Shown: positions 1 to 51,748 of the stretch, in pieces
Position numbering within the stretch: the stretch's first letter is position 1
Layout: every line of letters starts with the position of its first letter
Assembly: GCA_017654935.2 (NCBI GenBank)
Contig: CM065686.1
Span: 28,450,591-28,514,590 of the forward strand
DNA from: Phymorhynchus buccinoides
Taxonomy: Eukaryota > Mollusca > Gastropoda > Neogastropoda > Raphitomidae
Reading direction: 5' to 3'
Length of the DNA: 64,000 bases
Made by a program: the position numbers and the translations under genes
Notes under the pieces: generated by a model
The model's database searches: none
What the model was told of the DNA's origin: nothing
Seen by the model: only the letters and a program-made list of their open reading frames with translations

Positions 1-19233
<19,233 letters not shown>

Positions 19234-19530
19234 ATTTCACTGTGAAACTATTAACATGCCGGATATTGTGGTCAACATGGCAGAAAGTAGACGAGTCAGA
19301 AGAAACTTGACCTATGTCCCTGAAGACGTTTCTTCAGGGTTGGTGATCGGGAACACTAGATTGTAATTTCTAAGGGTATAACTTCTGCTAGTATCCTGCT
19401 ATTAATAGTTACCCCCCGAATCAAACAACAATTTTGAGCAACAGAAACATGAATCTCAGATAATTTTTAAAAAGTCGTTGAAATATGCCTTATTGTCCAA
19501 TAATAAAAGCAAACTTTAAAAGGTTTTTAA
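19234..19530 (+). terminator. Gene 1 3' UTR with AATAAA poly(A) signal
   Basis: An A/T-rich, non-coding stretch follows the stop. AATAAA lies at 19502-19507, with a GT-rich stretch (from about 19530) where a downstream element is expected. The exact cleavage point cannot be seen. Confidence 0.65.
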
Positions 19531-20233
19531 AAGTTTGTCATGTTGATGTTGGTAGTATGAAAAAAGTAGCAGCAATATATCAGTATGCTATTTGTTATCA
19601 TTGAAAGACAGGAGGTCCAAAGGATGTCGTTGTTTCTCTCCCATTGTTCATCGCTAACTCATTGCCACACGCTGACTTACGTAGGCCCTACATATGTGGC
19701 CGTATTCCCGTCACTGACATCAGTGTAACTGATATGTAAAAGGTTTGATTGTAGTTATGTGTGATATGACAATTTGGTATGTCGTGGTTTAGTTGGATGA
19801 GGTGCATAATTTTGTGAACCATTGTAAGTTAATTAATACGTTTGAAAGGTCGATGTTTGTTGCAGTAATTATTTTATGTGTGCTTTGTTACATTGACTGA
19901 TGTACGTATTCACAACAGTTCTTGCCGCAACCCTTCAATGTGACTGGATATTGATCTATATTTTCTGTTTCTTCGTTTGTTTGTTTTTGTATGTTATTGT
20001 TGTCGTCAAAGGTTTGTTTGTCCGTTTATTGTTTGTTCTTTTTTACTTTTTCTTTTTTTATTGTTTATATATATATATATATTTTTTCCCCATGTACCCC
20101 CAAGGGGCTTTTTTGGAGAAAAAAAACCCACTTGAAAACCCCCCCGAAAATCCATACAGAACAGAATTTCGTGTGTTGTCTTCAGGAATAAACGAAATAT
20201 AATGACAATGCAGTTTGTTCATTGTCATGGTTT

Positions 20234-20235
<2 letters not shown>
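19531..20235. other. Intergenic sequence, no recognised feature
   Basis: A/T-rich, with short T-runs and a TA-repeat near 20070. No exon-like frame with splice sites was found. Confidence 0.5.
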
Positions 20236-20299
<64 letters not shown>

Positions 20300-20397
20300 G
20301 AGAGAGACAGACAGACAGACAGGTAGAGATTGGACCTTCTTGGCGCAGCGCAGGTACTCGTTTATTTGTGGGTTTTGTTTTGTTGTTTTTCTCTCTA

Positions 20398-20434
<37 letters not shown>

Positions 20435-20508
20435 ATCAAAGAAACCACAAACACCACTAACTGTGTAAAATAAAAGTAAAAGATTGTGCTGGTTTACTTT
20501 TTGTCCCA

Positions 20509-20571
<63 letters not shown>

Positions 20572-20590
20572 CGTGCGTGTGTGTGTGTGT
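20236..20590. repeat. (GA)n then two (GT)n microsatellites
   Basis: GA at 20236-20298, GT at 20399-20431 and GT at 20511-20590, with unique spacers. Confidence 0.95.
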
Positions 20591-20773
20591 TTACTGGGGG
20601 TGGTGGTTAAGCTACATTCTATCCACACAATCAGTTCAAGTAAGTTTGGTAACAAATAATAAGGAAACATTGTGCACGGACAGAAAAGGGGATCGAGGGT
20701 GGGTGCGTGGGTATACTTAAGCAGATACACTTATTTGTACAGTGAAACACACAAACATACACACACATACATA

Positions 20774-21222
20774 ACAACAACAACAACATACAGTATTTAT
20801 ATGGCGCTGAATCTTGATAGAAATCAATTCGGAGCGCACACATACGTTAGCATTCATAACGCATGCGAACAAAAATGCAATACAAAGCGAACACACACGA
20901 ATAACATATTAATGGAATACAGCAGAAACAGACCTAAAGGCAAGAAAGGGAAGAGAAAGGAAGCGGAGCTTCAATGACGGGGGAACAGGTGGGTTTTGAG
21001 GTTAAATTTGAAAGCAGGGATGGTTGGTCGCTGACGGAGGGAAAGAGGAAGTTAGTTCCAGGAGATCGGACCTGAGACAGCAAAAGAGCGCCGACCAACA
21101 GTTGAAAGCTTATACCTAGGGATCTGGAGAGAAAGAGGATAGATTTATAGCAAAGGGTGTTCAGTTTATACTCAATTCTGTCTGCGACAGAAAGCCAGTG
21201 CAAAGCGTGCACGCAGACCGGA
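20774..21222 (-). mobile_element. 3' end of L2/CR1-type LINE, minus-strand copy
   Basis: Starts with (AAC)n, then the reverse complement of the same 3' UTR and ORF end as at 3715-4210. It is preceded by a CA-rich tract and followed by CA repeats. Confidence 0.85.
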
Positions 21223-21235
21223 GAATCTGGGTGTA

Positions 21236-21489
21236 CACACCCTCGCACCAACACACACAAACATACACCCGAACACACAATAAACACACACAAACATACA
21301 CAATAAACACACACACACACACATGTACACGTACATGCACAAACACACACGCGTGCGCTCATACACGCGCGCACGTACCAAACTGACACACATTCACACA
21401 CGTGCGCAAACACACGCACACTGAAGACATGTGTTTGTCAATGTTCATGCACCAACACACACAAAATGCACAAATACACACCCAAACTG

Positions 21490-21554
<65 letters not shown>

Positions 21555-21660
21555 CACACGTACATGCACAAGCACATACACACACGCTCACGCACGCACG
21601 CACCAAACACACATTCACACGCGCGTGCAAACACACACACACACACACACACACACTGAA
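21236..21660. repeat. (CA)n compound microsatellite
   Basis: CA-rich throughout, pure at about 21491-21552 and 21630-21655. Confidence 0.95.
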
Positions 21661-22029
21661 ACATGTGTTTGCCAAACAACGCCCACCCCCCTTTTAAAAA
21701 GAAGTGTTGTGCATAATTATGGTGCACACCTTTTGAGAAGTCGTGCATAGAGGTAGGCCCCATAAACGCCTACTCCCTTCTTCTTGTTCTTGACTGCATT
21801 GCCACAACCAATATGTTGATTATTTCGCCATGGAACCGGGGAGGTTCAATCACATATGTCGGAAGAAAGGACCTTAAGTAGACCAGAGAAGGAAATTTGA
21901 GAATCAAAAGAAAAGATACATATAGAGGATCGTAAACTGGATGGACAAAAGCAGCAGTCTTTGGTTTCTTTATGCTGACAAACCCTGAACGGGTCTGCCA
22001 GAGGTAGTGTACCATGCAGATGTTCCCAT

Positions 22030-22760
22030 ACCCTAGCTGTCAAGCCCTCAGGAGATTTCGCTTCCACATGCACTGCATGTTGGCAACTCATTCCACCATG
22101 ATGGTGCGAGGAAAGAATGAAGTCTCAGGTACTGATTTCGCACTTCAACAAGGACCTGCATTGCCGCTTGGGTTGGCAACTCATTCCACTCCATGATGGT
22201 GCGAGGAAAGAATGAAGTCTGCCGGTACTGAGTCCGGCACTGGGGGATCAACAAGGACCTGCATTGCCGCTTGGGTGGAGGCACAAACTTACCATACTCC
22301 TGTCAACAACTCACCATGCTATTAAGTACCTTGTACAGCATGGTGACTCTGAGTCTGGTGGCCTGCCGGCGTTGCCTGGAGCATGTTAGTGACACTGGCT
22401 GTCCTGTGATATATGTTCAGGACAAACCTGGCAGCTCTTCGCTGGATTGACTCCACCTTGTGGACACTTTTCTGGGTGGAGGGATCCCACACCGTACATG
22501 TGTACTCCAGGAGATGTCTGACAAAGGCCAAGTAGGCCTTCTCTCTGAGTTCAGTGGATGCAATCTTGAGTGGCCTGGCTGGCCTTTGCTCCCATATGCT
22601 TGCAGAGTGACACCCAGGTATTTTGCTGTTTGTACAGAGTCCAGGGTGTGCCCATGTAGCTCGTAAGGGAAATGCAAGGGCTGCTTGCTGCGAGTGACTG
22701 GCAGTTTGACAGCAGTTCCCTGGGTGGAACTCCATGTCCCATTTCTTCTTTTTCTTCTTC
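22030..22760 (-). mobile_element. Jockey/CR1-group LINE fragment, C-terminal part of ORF2, frameshifted
   Basis: On the minus strand the frames read TAKYLGVTLQ, LREKAYLAFVRHLLEY, VHKVESIQRRAARFVL and SFFPRTIMEWNELP, the usual order after the RT domain. The frame changes at least twice. The 'SFF..WNELP' end is tandemly duplicated (about 22080-22275). Confidence 0.8.
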
Positions 22761-22950
22761 TTTCAAATACGTCGCTACAATCCAGCAGTCTGGCATAACT
22801 GCGATGGGGAGAGATTGCGCAGAGGTAGTATTGACGTTGGTTGACTGTTAGCTGTCTTTTGAAGGCCTCAACGGAGTTGGACGGTGCTGTTATTCAGGTT
22901 GGTCCACTCTGTTGGTGTTCTAACAAAGAAATAAGTTTTTTTTTTAACCG

Positions 22951-24130
22951 GTCAGTGTTTGAGGGGGGATCGAACTTGTATTGCTTTGTTGTTGTTTCGA
23001 ACTGAAGATCTGATTGGATTCGACGAATAAGGAAGTCCGTATCTTATCAGTCTGCTCGATTTGTGACTAATAATGATAAGTGATGATCTGAACACTTCGA
23101 AGTGTTCAGGGGCTAAGGCCGGTACTAACCCCTCAACCACTCTGTAGAGCATGGTCAGACGAAGGTGTTGACGCCTTTGCTGAAGGGATGGAAGGTCAGT
23201 TTTTTCAATAAGTTTGGTGACACGTACTCAGTGCCAGGCGTTTGTAGACTTATAGTCGCAATGAGAAGCGGGCAGCATTTTATTGCATGTTCTATATTAT
23301 CAATGTCTTTCTGTGATAAGGGTCCCACACAACTGCACCATCTTCTAGTAGCTCTGGTCTATATAGAACCAGATAGGCGTTGGTTTTACACCGTGGTGGG
23401 CAGCGACGGAGATTTCGTCGGAGGAATCCAAGGGTGCAGCTTTCTTTCTTTGTAATGTTGGAAATAATTAGGATGCCCAGGTATGGATTTGCTGGAACAT
23501 TCTGGAGGATGGTGTTATTTAGTTGGTAATACAAACTGGATTTGCTGCGTAAAGATAGAATGTAGCACTTGGAAGCGTTGAAGCGCATGCTCCAAGTACT
23601 CGCCCAGGTCTGTTGCAGATCTTGCAGGGTCTGATGGTCCTTGAACAGAAGTTATTAAGTTCCCTAAGAGAAGGCAGTCGTCAGCAAATAATCAGACTTT
23701 AAAGGTTGGATTGACAGCTTTTGGTAGGTCATTGATGTGGCAGAGAAATAGGAGGGGGCAGAGTACTGTTCCTTGTGGGACTCCAGAGTCAACTGATGTT
23801 CTGACGAAGTTCCTTCTAAGACTACTCTCATAGTTCTTTGAGTAAGGAAGCAGGTGAGCCACTGGTGGAGGGCGCCTGTCATTCCGTAGCTGTTAAGTTT
23901 ATGGAGGAGTTTATCATGAGGCATGGTGTCAAAAGCTTTAGAGAAATCTAGAATGGCGATGTCTATATACTTGCTTTTTGTTGTCGAAGGAGGACAGAAG
24001 GTCATGGCTTGTTGTGAGAAGTTGTGTTTCACATGAGGTAGCCTGCACGGAAACCATGGTTGAGATTGGTGAGGATGTTGTTGGATTGGATATGGGGCAG
24101 ATTATAATTATGTTCTGAGATCTTGCAAAT
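22951..24130 (-). mobile_element. Jockey/CR1-group LINE fragment with RT core, frameshifted
   Basis: Minus-strand frames give AILDFSKAFDTMPHDKL (motif A), a GVPQGT-type motif B in a shifted frame, FADD-like sequence near 23680, MRFNASKCYILS, NPYLGI, GFLRRNLRRCP and LYRVVEGLVPAL. The order is correct but several frameshifts make it a relic. It differs from the L2-type family at 1917. Confidence 0.8.
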
Positions 24131-24349
24131 GGGGCGGTAGTTTTCTGGTGAGCACCTCGTTTCAGCGCCAGTCACGCTTGGCTGCACGATTTCACCTCGT
24201 TTCAGCGACACTCGCCGACAAATTCCCGGGAGCGTTACACTTACCTCGTTTCAGCTCCATTTGGCCAACCCCCGTTTTTACACGCAAAAAAGAGTATGGA
24301 ACTTTGCTCAGTCATGGCAAACCACAGAATATCGAAAGTTGTTATAGTT

Positions 24350-24540
24350 GTGAAACTGAGCGAGTTCGAGTTCGAGTTCAGGAAGCGAAAATGTTGATTT
24401 ATCGTCAGTTTCAGTTCACAAGTAAAGTAAAGTAAGTTGTTACTCAAAGTTAAATCGAAAGATGAAACTGAGCGAGTTCGAGTTCGAGTTCAGGAAGCGA
24501 AAATGTTGATTTATTGTCAGTTCCAGTTCACAAGTAACTT
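24350..24540 (+). repeat. Direct repeat of about 75 bp, two copies
   Basis: 'aaactgagcgagttcgagtt' through 'caagta' occurs at about 24353 and 24465. Confidence 0.85.
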
Positions 24541-25939
24541 TTCTGGGAGGTGTCTGTTTCCTTTTGTGTACACGCTGGAGATATTTGCTGCAAGCCAGTC
24601 TGCTGGAAGGGAGCCTGAACTGATTTGTGCAGGGGTGTGGGCTCATACAAGGTACTTTACAGTAAACATATAAGACTACCCTCATTCATTTAAAGGGGAG
24701 CCATCTATGACGATCCATATCCGCCGTTCTTGCAAGAGTTTTCTCCCTTACTTTGCCCCCCCCAAAAAAAAATTAATAATAATAATAATAAAAATAATCT
24801 TGTAACTGATTAAAATGGAGTTTCTCTCTTTGCAAAAGTATGTAATGTGCCACCGCTTTCTAAAGAGCTAACCCATGCGGACATGCCCGTTTGTTTATGT
24901 TTATAGAATTGTAAGTGCCGAAAGACTAGAGAGGGGGAGGGGGTCCTTAAAACTACACGTAGGCTTGATCAGAAGTTTGTATATAAGTACGGCTTATGTG
25001 ATTTAATTTGCCTTATTTACTGTTGAAAAATTCCTAAATAATCCCCTGATGATGTATTTCTTTTGTCTATTAAATACCTGAGAACGGTTTCACCGTACTG
25101 TGACACCCCTTGACTTTGAAATCGCACAGTCGGCTTCGAATGTGGAACACATTCTTTACATGTACGAACATAATGACCATCCAACATGAATATTGAATTC
25201 AGTCGTCGTTTGGACAAGAAACCCGTGACTATTTTCTATGTAACCAGATAATCCATCATTGTTATCTGATATATAGAAAAAGCAGCACAAATGGGTGAGT
25301 AGACGATAAGCATTATAGCAGATTTCGGGCCATTTAGCTTCAGGGAACAGACTGAACAGCCGACAGACTGAAATGTTTGTTTGTCTACTCAAGGGCGAGC
25401 ACTTTGGCCAAGGCCTAGGCTCACCCCAGCCTTCGACCAAAGCTAAGCTTAGCATACCTGACCTGTCGCTCCAATATCAATCTGTTGCTTCTTAGCAAGA
25501 TAATAACGAGGCCGTAAAACATACAAATAAATGTTTGTATTGCGATGCATTGATAATGTATTTTTTTGCCGATCTTGAAAGCAGACGATTGCAAATTTTA
25601 TTCAAGATGGCGGGAACTTGTTTGTCTTCGATCGTCATGTGCTAGGCCTAGACCTATCACTCAGTGATTTTAATTTCTTATTCTTCTTCTTATCGTTGAA
25701 AATGGAGCTTATACTATCGATGTGAACTAAACGAGACGCTAAAATTCAATTTAATGGCACTTGCAGAGACATCATATATCACAATCATCCTACATGTCTT
25801 TCAAAATAATGTTTACAATGAATCGAATGATGTTAGCAGACGACAGAAACTGAGAAAAGGACACCGGAAATAGAAATATCACGTCAGAAGCCTAGGCCTA
25901 GCCAGGGATGCCTAGCGTAAAGTGAGTGAGAGCTGTCAA

Positions 25940-26390
25940 CAATGAAGATTTTGGTAAAGGTAAAGATGTGCCCCCCCCCCCTCCATTTCTCGGTTGTTTA
26001 CACTTTTTCAGTCTTGCCTTTCTTACTGCAGATTGAGTAGTTCATCCTCTATCGTTTGCTAGTATATTTAACACTAATTTTCATCCATACATAAATTAAA
26101 CACATGCATTCAATAATAGTAGAAGATAAAGGCAAGACGGAAAAACGCAATGAACCAGGACTGCGCAGCTGTTGTATGTACTGCACTACATGGGGTGGGG
26201 GGTGGGGTCCTATTACTATTAGATAATGGCCTTTATCATGACTGCTATTAATTATTCAACAAAGATAATTAGCTGAAAAGGTTCATAAAATACAGCTTAA
26301 TGTTTGGTAAGAAAGGCAAGTGTGAAAATGTAGGAATATCCGAGAAATGTAGGGGGGGTGGCACATCTTGACCTTTACTAAGATTTTTTT
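25940..26390. mobile_element. Nested foldback element
   Basis: Inverted ends: gtaaaggtaaagatgtgcc ... ccatttctcgg at the left and ccgagaaatgtag ... ggcacatcttgacctttac at the right. It lies inside the larger inverted-repeat element. An A/T-rich centre, no coding. Confidence 0.7.
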
Positions 26391-26527
26391 TAAAGAAAGT
26401 TCTCTTAAGACTTTTAACTCTCAAATTAGAGGGCATTACATTGCTTTAGTGCTGCAGCCTTAGTGACTAGTTAGCCTCTGGAAAACTTCCACAATGCCAA
26501 ATGTGACTAGAGCGTGAAAACGCTAGA

Positions 26528-27396
26528 TCAACCAGCCACGCGGCAGCATTTTCAATTCCAGTGACCTTAACCTTTGACCATTGACCTGCAAAGTTTGACA
26601 GAGAAAGCCGAGCAGTAAGCAGGGCTTCTGATAAGCTGATGTTTCTTAGGATCCCAGGGACCCCTTCATCAGATTTAAAACGAGTCCCAGGCTAACTTCA
26701 GTGGGTCCCCTGTACCACATCAAGAAACATGTCTATAAACATGTACAAATCCACACATACCACAAATTTGGCGATTGCTCTCTGTCGCAAAGTCATTAGC
26801 GCGAAAGGCTTTTTCCGGTACAGCGAGAGGCATCATGGGAAAAGGAAAGTTTTATAATTAAGGGAAGCAACTCTCATCATAGCAGACGATTCCTGTGGCT
26901 GACTTTCAATGTGAGACAGTGTCTTCGTTTTTGTATTCGTTTTTTATGATTTTTTGAGTGCGTCCCCAGTATGACAAACATTCAATGCGTCCTTTTAACT
27001 TTTAATGCGTCAGGGACGCTAGTTTTTGCGTTATCAGAAGCCCTCAGTAAGTATCCCAAATTTACTTACCTTAAGTTAAAGGCAAATAAAGAGAAGTAAA
27101 AATACGCTATATGTGGCCGTTTTCAAAGCAAGATTTGTTTCCCTTGTACCAGTGTCTTGCAACAGTAATAACAAGCAGCACACGACATTTTCTGCTCCAG
27201 TGACCTTGACCTTTGACAATGACCTTCATTGAACTTGGCCTAGATATCCTAACTACCTATCTGCAAGCAAAATTTAAGCCTCATATAGGTCCCTCCGTTC
27301 AAACGTTGTGTTAACATAGTCAGATAGCTAGATAGTCAGCCAGGAACAAACAGGCTGCCCTGAAAACACTAACCAGCTTTCGCTTCGTGGCTGGTT
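26528..27396. mobile_element. Element with AACCAGCCACG inverted ends
   Basis: accagccacgcgg near 26530 pairs with cttcgtggctggtt near 27380. The interior has two 'tgaccttgacctttgac'-like stretches common to other repeats in this window. Short ends, so boundaries are tentative. Confidence 0.45.
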
Positions 27397-27851
27397 AAAT
27401 ATTACAGCCTTAATTAATTTAAAGTCCTGGCTAAAGTCATGATAAAAAAAAACAGGGGGCGACAGGTCAGGTATGCTAAGCTTAGCTTTGGTCGAAGGCT
27501 AGTGCCTGGGGTGAGCCTAGGCCTTGGCCAAAGTGCTCGCCCTTGAGTAGACAAACACAACAAAAAACAAAAAACTGCTACGCAGCTTTCCAGAACAGCA
27601 GTTACTTTTCTGTTCTCTGGCATAGTTGAACATGGCTGAATAGCATGTTATATTTTGTAACTAGGTTATTAATATTATTAGTCTTTTTTAGCTTGTTGTA
27701 ATGTATTTTAGTTTTGAACAGTCAGCTACTGACACTAGAAACATCTCTGGGTTGGTTTATAATAAACTCCTCTTGCCCCTGTTACCTGGCCTCCCTCCTG
27801 TAAAAAAAATCTGCAGCCTTCAGTGTTTGCTGTATTGGGTTTTTTTTAAAG

Positions 27852-27889
27852 CCCCCCCCCCCCCCCCCCCCCCCCCCCCAGCCATGGGT
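27852..27889. repeat. Poly-C run (38 nt)
   Basis: Uninterrupted C on the + strand; i-motif/G-quadruplex prone. Its length in the assembly may be unreliable. Confidence 0.9.
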
Positions 27890-28279
27890 CCATTCTCCTG
27901 CCTTTTTTTCTCCAAAACTCTTCCAAATAATTTTCTCCTTTGAGATCCACCAAAATTGGAATGTGTTGGCTGAATGCAATGGGGAGACCAGTGAAAACTG
28001 AAAACCTGGCACATATGTACCTTACCCCTTATGGCCATATGGTCTGGGAACGCAGAACTAAAGAAGAAGAAGAGGGGAAAGTCATGCCTCTCCGTGTCAG
28101 TCATCCTTTGGGCCCTCAGAGAATAGGGATGCATGTTGGGCAAAGGACAAGGCATTTTGCACAATAAACGGATTTCAGTGCACAGGTTTTGTGATTATTA
28201 GTTGCTTCCTCTGCTATTCAGAGGTTTTAGTCAGACACATGCATTAACCACATACAGATCTATCTGTTTGGTCACGAAC

Positions 28280-28700
28280 CTCCTCGCCGTTTTTTGCCCG
28301 AATCGTTTCAAATTTGGTGTGAGCCCTAACGAGGCCGTGTCATTTGCGCGGTTTGGCAAATGCGCGAAACGCGTATCCGCCGGCCTCTTGGCGCCCGTAT
28401 CTCCGGTGTTTCTGGCAGGATTGCCTTCGCATTTGGCAGGTAGATGACCGGGGACGGTGACTATCGATGTGCCAAACCAGAAGGGAAGCGAATCGATTAA
28501 CTGCCTTTTCTTAACCGAATAGCTTCAAATTTGCTGTACTCAGCGTTACCAGTACTTGGCGTTACCGTTACTAGGGAGAGCGCATCACTCTCAGAGCAGT
28601 GCCAACGGGAAACGGGGCCTTATAACTCCGCCATTTCTTAACCGATTCGCTTCAAATTTGCTGTACTCAGCGTTACCAGTACTTGGTGTTACCGTTACTA
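28280..28700 (+). repeat. Degenerate dispersed repeat with internal duplication
   Basis: 'gcttcaaatttgctgtactc' followed by 'agcgttaccagtacttgg' occurs at about 28520 and 28650. The LINE 3' copy starts soon after. Confidence 0.7.
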
Positions 28701-28740
28701 GGCGTTGCGCTAATCAGGATAAATTGTGTGTGAATCAGTG

Positions 28741-29290
28741 TGTCATGAGTGTCATTCTTCTGCGTTCTTTGCACTGGCTTCCTGTCGCAGACAGAATTGA
28801 GTATAAATTAAACACACTTTGCTATAAATCTATTCATAAAGCTGCTCCATCTTACCTCTGCGACAATATTTCCATCTATATGCCAGCTCGCACTTTACGT
28901 TCAGTTTCTGACCCTCTTTCTCTCCAGATCCCTAGGTATAAGCTTTCAACTGGTACAATGGTCGGCACTCTTTTGCTGTCTCAGGACCGACCTCCTGGAA
29001 CAAACTTCCTCTCTCCCTCCGTCAGCGACCGACTCTCTCTGCTTTCAAAGCTAACCTCAAAACCCACCTGTTCCCCCGTCATTAAAGCTCCTCTCTCTTT
29101 ATCTTCTCTCTCTTGCCATTAGGTCTGTTTCTGCTATATTCCATTTATGTTATCCGTGTGTGTTCGCTTTGTATTGCGTTTGTGTTTGAATGCGCTTTTG
29201 AATGCTAACGTGTGTGTGCGCTTTGATTTGATTTCTATCAAGATTCAGCGCCGTATTTATAAATACTGTATGTTGTTGTTGTTGTTGTGT
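28741..29290 (+). mobile_element. 3' end of L2/CR1-type LINE, plus-strand copy
   Basis: Very close to 3694-4210: RT C-terminus, stop, 3' UTR and (TTG)n tail, with an 8-bp insertion near 28953. It ends 190 bp upstream of the first ABLIM exon. Confidence 0.9.
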
Positions 29291-29480
29291 TTGTGAGTGT
29301 GCAGAGCCTGGTGCATGTGGTGGTTGGTGTGTTGTCATGATGTGGAAGAACGTGTAGTTTAATGAATGTCTTGGTTTCTGTGCCAATGCCATTTTTTATG
29401 TCATGTCACAATGATATCAGTCTTGATTTTATGCCACTGTTGTTTGTTTTAATCAAAGTAAAAATTGCTTGTTTGTACAG

Positions 29481-49676
<20,196 letters not shown>

Positions 49677-51180
49677 TGAAAACAAGCCACTTGAGCAGGA
49701 AAGGAGGTTTGGCTAAATAACAGGCACCTTTGCTGAAAAAATATGGCATGTTGCTTCCTGTGATGTAGCCACACACACAGTCCATTTCATTCTGGATTAT
49801 GCAAAATTGAGCCTGAATCCAAGGAAATTAAAATTGCCTAGTGTATCAGTACTATTACCTTATTTCAAAAAAATCTGTTTTCTGCTGTAGACAAAATATT
49901 TACTGTTTTATTGAGCTTAAGGTCAGTCTTAGACCAAGCTTTTAGCACTTTACAATCACTTTAGTACTATGTGCACTGTAAGTTTCTTTACAGCTGACGG
50001 TGTAGTTCAGAAACAATAGATCAGAAATTGTAGTTTGTTTGAAACATGATGTTAAGAAAACGTTCTTTGGCTTTGTGATTGTAATTTTTTTTTATTGTGA
50101 TGTTGTTTTTGTTGAAAATATGTGTAAACAAAGTTCTAAAGTGCATGAAAAGTGACTCATTGGTTAAAGAAATACGAGTTTCAAGAGAAGATCATCACGT
50201 ATTTCTTTGTGGTGCATTTGTCAACAAACCTTGCAAATGTTTCATGGCTAATGCACGCACAGTTTTTCTTGTCTTTGAAATTAAACTTTAATTCCAAAAT
50301 GATCTTTAATTTAAAAAATCAACACATGAACTGTTAAATGGTTTATTATTTGACCTTTTTTTGTGCACTTCCAAATTTGAAAAATCCCACCAAAGCGTCA
50401 CATCATGTGAAGACGGGTCCGCTCTTCAAAGGTTGCCAATGAATGAACCGGTGCCATTTTACTCTGGCTGATTTTTAATCTGGCTTTCTCTTTATCTTTG
50501 CTTCGCTTGGTTTCACTATTCAGCAAAGATGATGGCTCCAGCATTTTTTTCCTCACATGCCCCCTCCCCTGCGCTCATGCACTAGTATTCCAGTCCATCT
50601 GCCGTCAAAACTTGCCATGGATCTCACAAGGACGATTTATTGTTTTGTAGCATGCTCAGTGAGATAGAGGGAGTATAGCCTATCATTTTGCTGGGCTGAG
50701 GTTTTGTCTTTTGACTGAAGGGAATGACTGTCTCATATTGATTAACATTTATTTATTTATACATTTACTGTTTTATGTAGAGAGATTGGGGTCAGAAAGG
50801 GTGGAGTCAGGCGGAGATTAAGGGGGTTAGGGGGGTAAACAATACAAAAAGGGGGGGGGGGGGGGTGTAAGGAAGAAAGGGGAGGAGGGCTTGGAAAAGA
50901 TCTTTTTTTTAATTTGATTTATATCCTTTTTTTTGTTTTTCTGGAGGATCAGGGGAACTGCAGAAGAATCTGTTATTACATTATGGTACATGTTTATACC
51001 GCTTGTCTTAATTATTGTGCTGCCATTGATCGTGACTCCTTGACATACAGCCATGTTTGCTGTTACATGTATTATTTCTTTTCATTTTGGTAAATTAAAA
51101 TGAAAGTAGCCCCCAAAATTGGATTTTTTCTCGCTTTGTAAACTTTCTTTGTTTGGACTGTAATAAATAGCCCAGCTATT
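49677..51180 (+). terminator. ABLIM: ABLIM 3' UTR with candidate poly(A) signal
   Basis: A/T-rich unique sequence after the stop. The best signal is AATAAA at 51162-51167, with another near 51437. A G15 run occurs at 50851-50865. The actual cleavage site is unknown. Confidence 0.5.
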
Positions 51181-51700
51181 TTATTAATTTAATTTGTTTT
51201 GTCTCTCTCGGAGTATCTTTAGTAATCTACACGTATCAGCATCAGGATATGACTTTTGTGAAGATATTTGGTTGATAATGATGGTGTGTGTGTGTGTCCT
51301 TTTATATTCAACATATCTCATTTTGGCTGTTATTGTTGAGAAGTGTCTGAGACGCCTACTTTATAATGATAGGACTTTATATTAAACATTCTGCATTTTC
51401 CCAAGATACCTCCTCTCTACCAAACAACTATTTGAAGAATAAAACGGTAGCTTGATATAGTGCAGTTATGTTTTTTGTTTCTTCCCAATTACATCCTGAA
51501 AAACCACCTGTCAGTATTACATAAAATATAAGTGGGCTTTCTGCAATACATGAATGTTAATCGGTGAGTCAGAAGAATCCACAAGACTTGTCTGACTGCA
51601 TGTGTGTAGCAATACATATTGGAAATTGTCATTTGAAGTCACAAAGTATGACATGAAATTGGTGGTGTTGTTTTTTTAATTATGAAATTAATGTATGCAA

Positions 51701-51748
51701 AATGATTGAAAGTCCGTTTAACATCCTACGGCCTGGAACAGGCACATG
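51701..51748 (+). repeat. SINE-like repeat copy 3, left part
   Basis: 'gaaagtccgtttaacatcct' through 'ggcacatg' matches the start of the repeat at 6491. The remainder resumes at 53800 after the LINE. Confidence 0.7.

Larger units (their letters stand above)
25378..27553. mobile_element. Large inverted-repeat element with about 95-bp ends
   Basis: 25378-25472 is the reverse complement of about 27456-27553 apart from a small insertion. They share gtttgtctactcaagggcga and ctaagcttagcatacctgac. No transposase frame lies between. It may be a non-autonomous DNA transposon or an inverted duplication. Confidence 0.65.

Noticed and set aside
19900..20202. Hydrophobic 100-codon frame
   Set aside because: T-rich intergenic sequence translated as Phe/Leu/Val; no supporting signals.
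22460..22666. Plus-strand frame beginning MDTFLGGG
   Set aside because: Antisense shadow of the LINE fragment on the minus strand.
24241..24685. Overlapping frames with repeated QEAKMLIY
   Set aside because: Caused by a two-copy 75-bp direct repeat; no homology recognised.
29150..29392. Minus-strand 80-codon frame near the ABLIM start
   Set aside because: It covers the LINE 3' UTR and (TTG)n tail in reverse.
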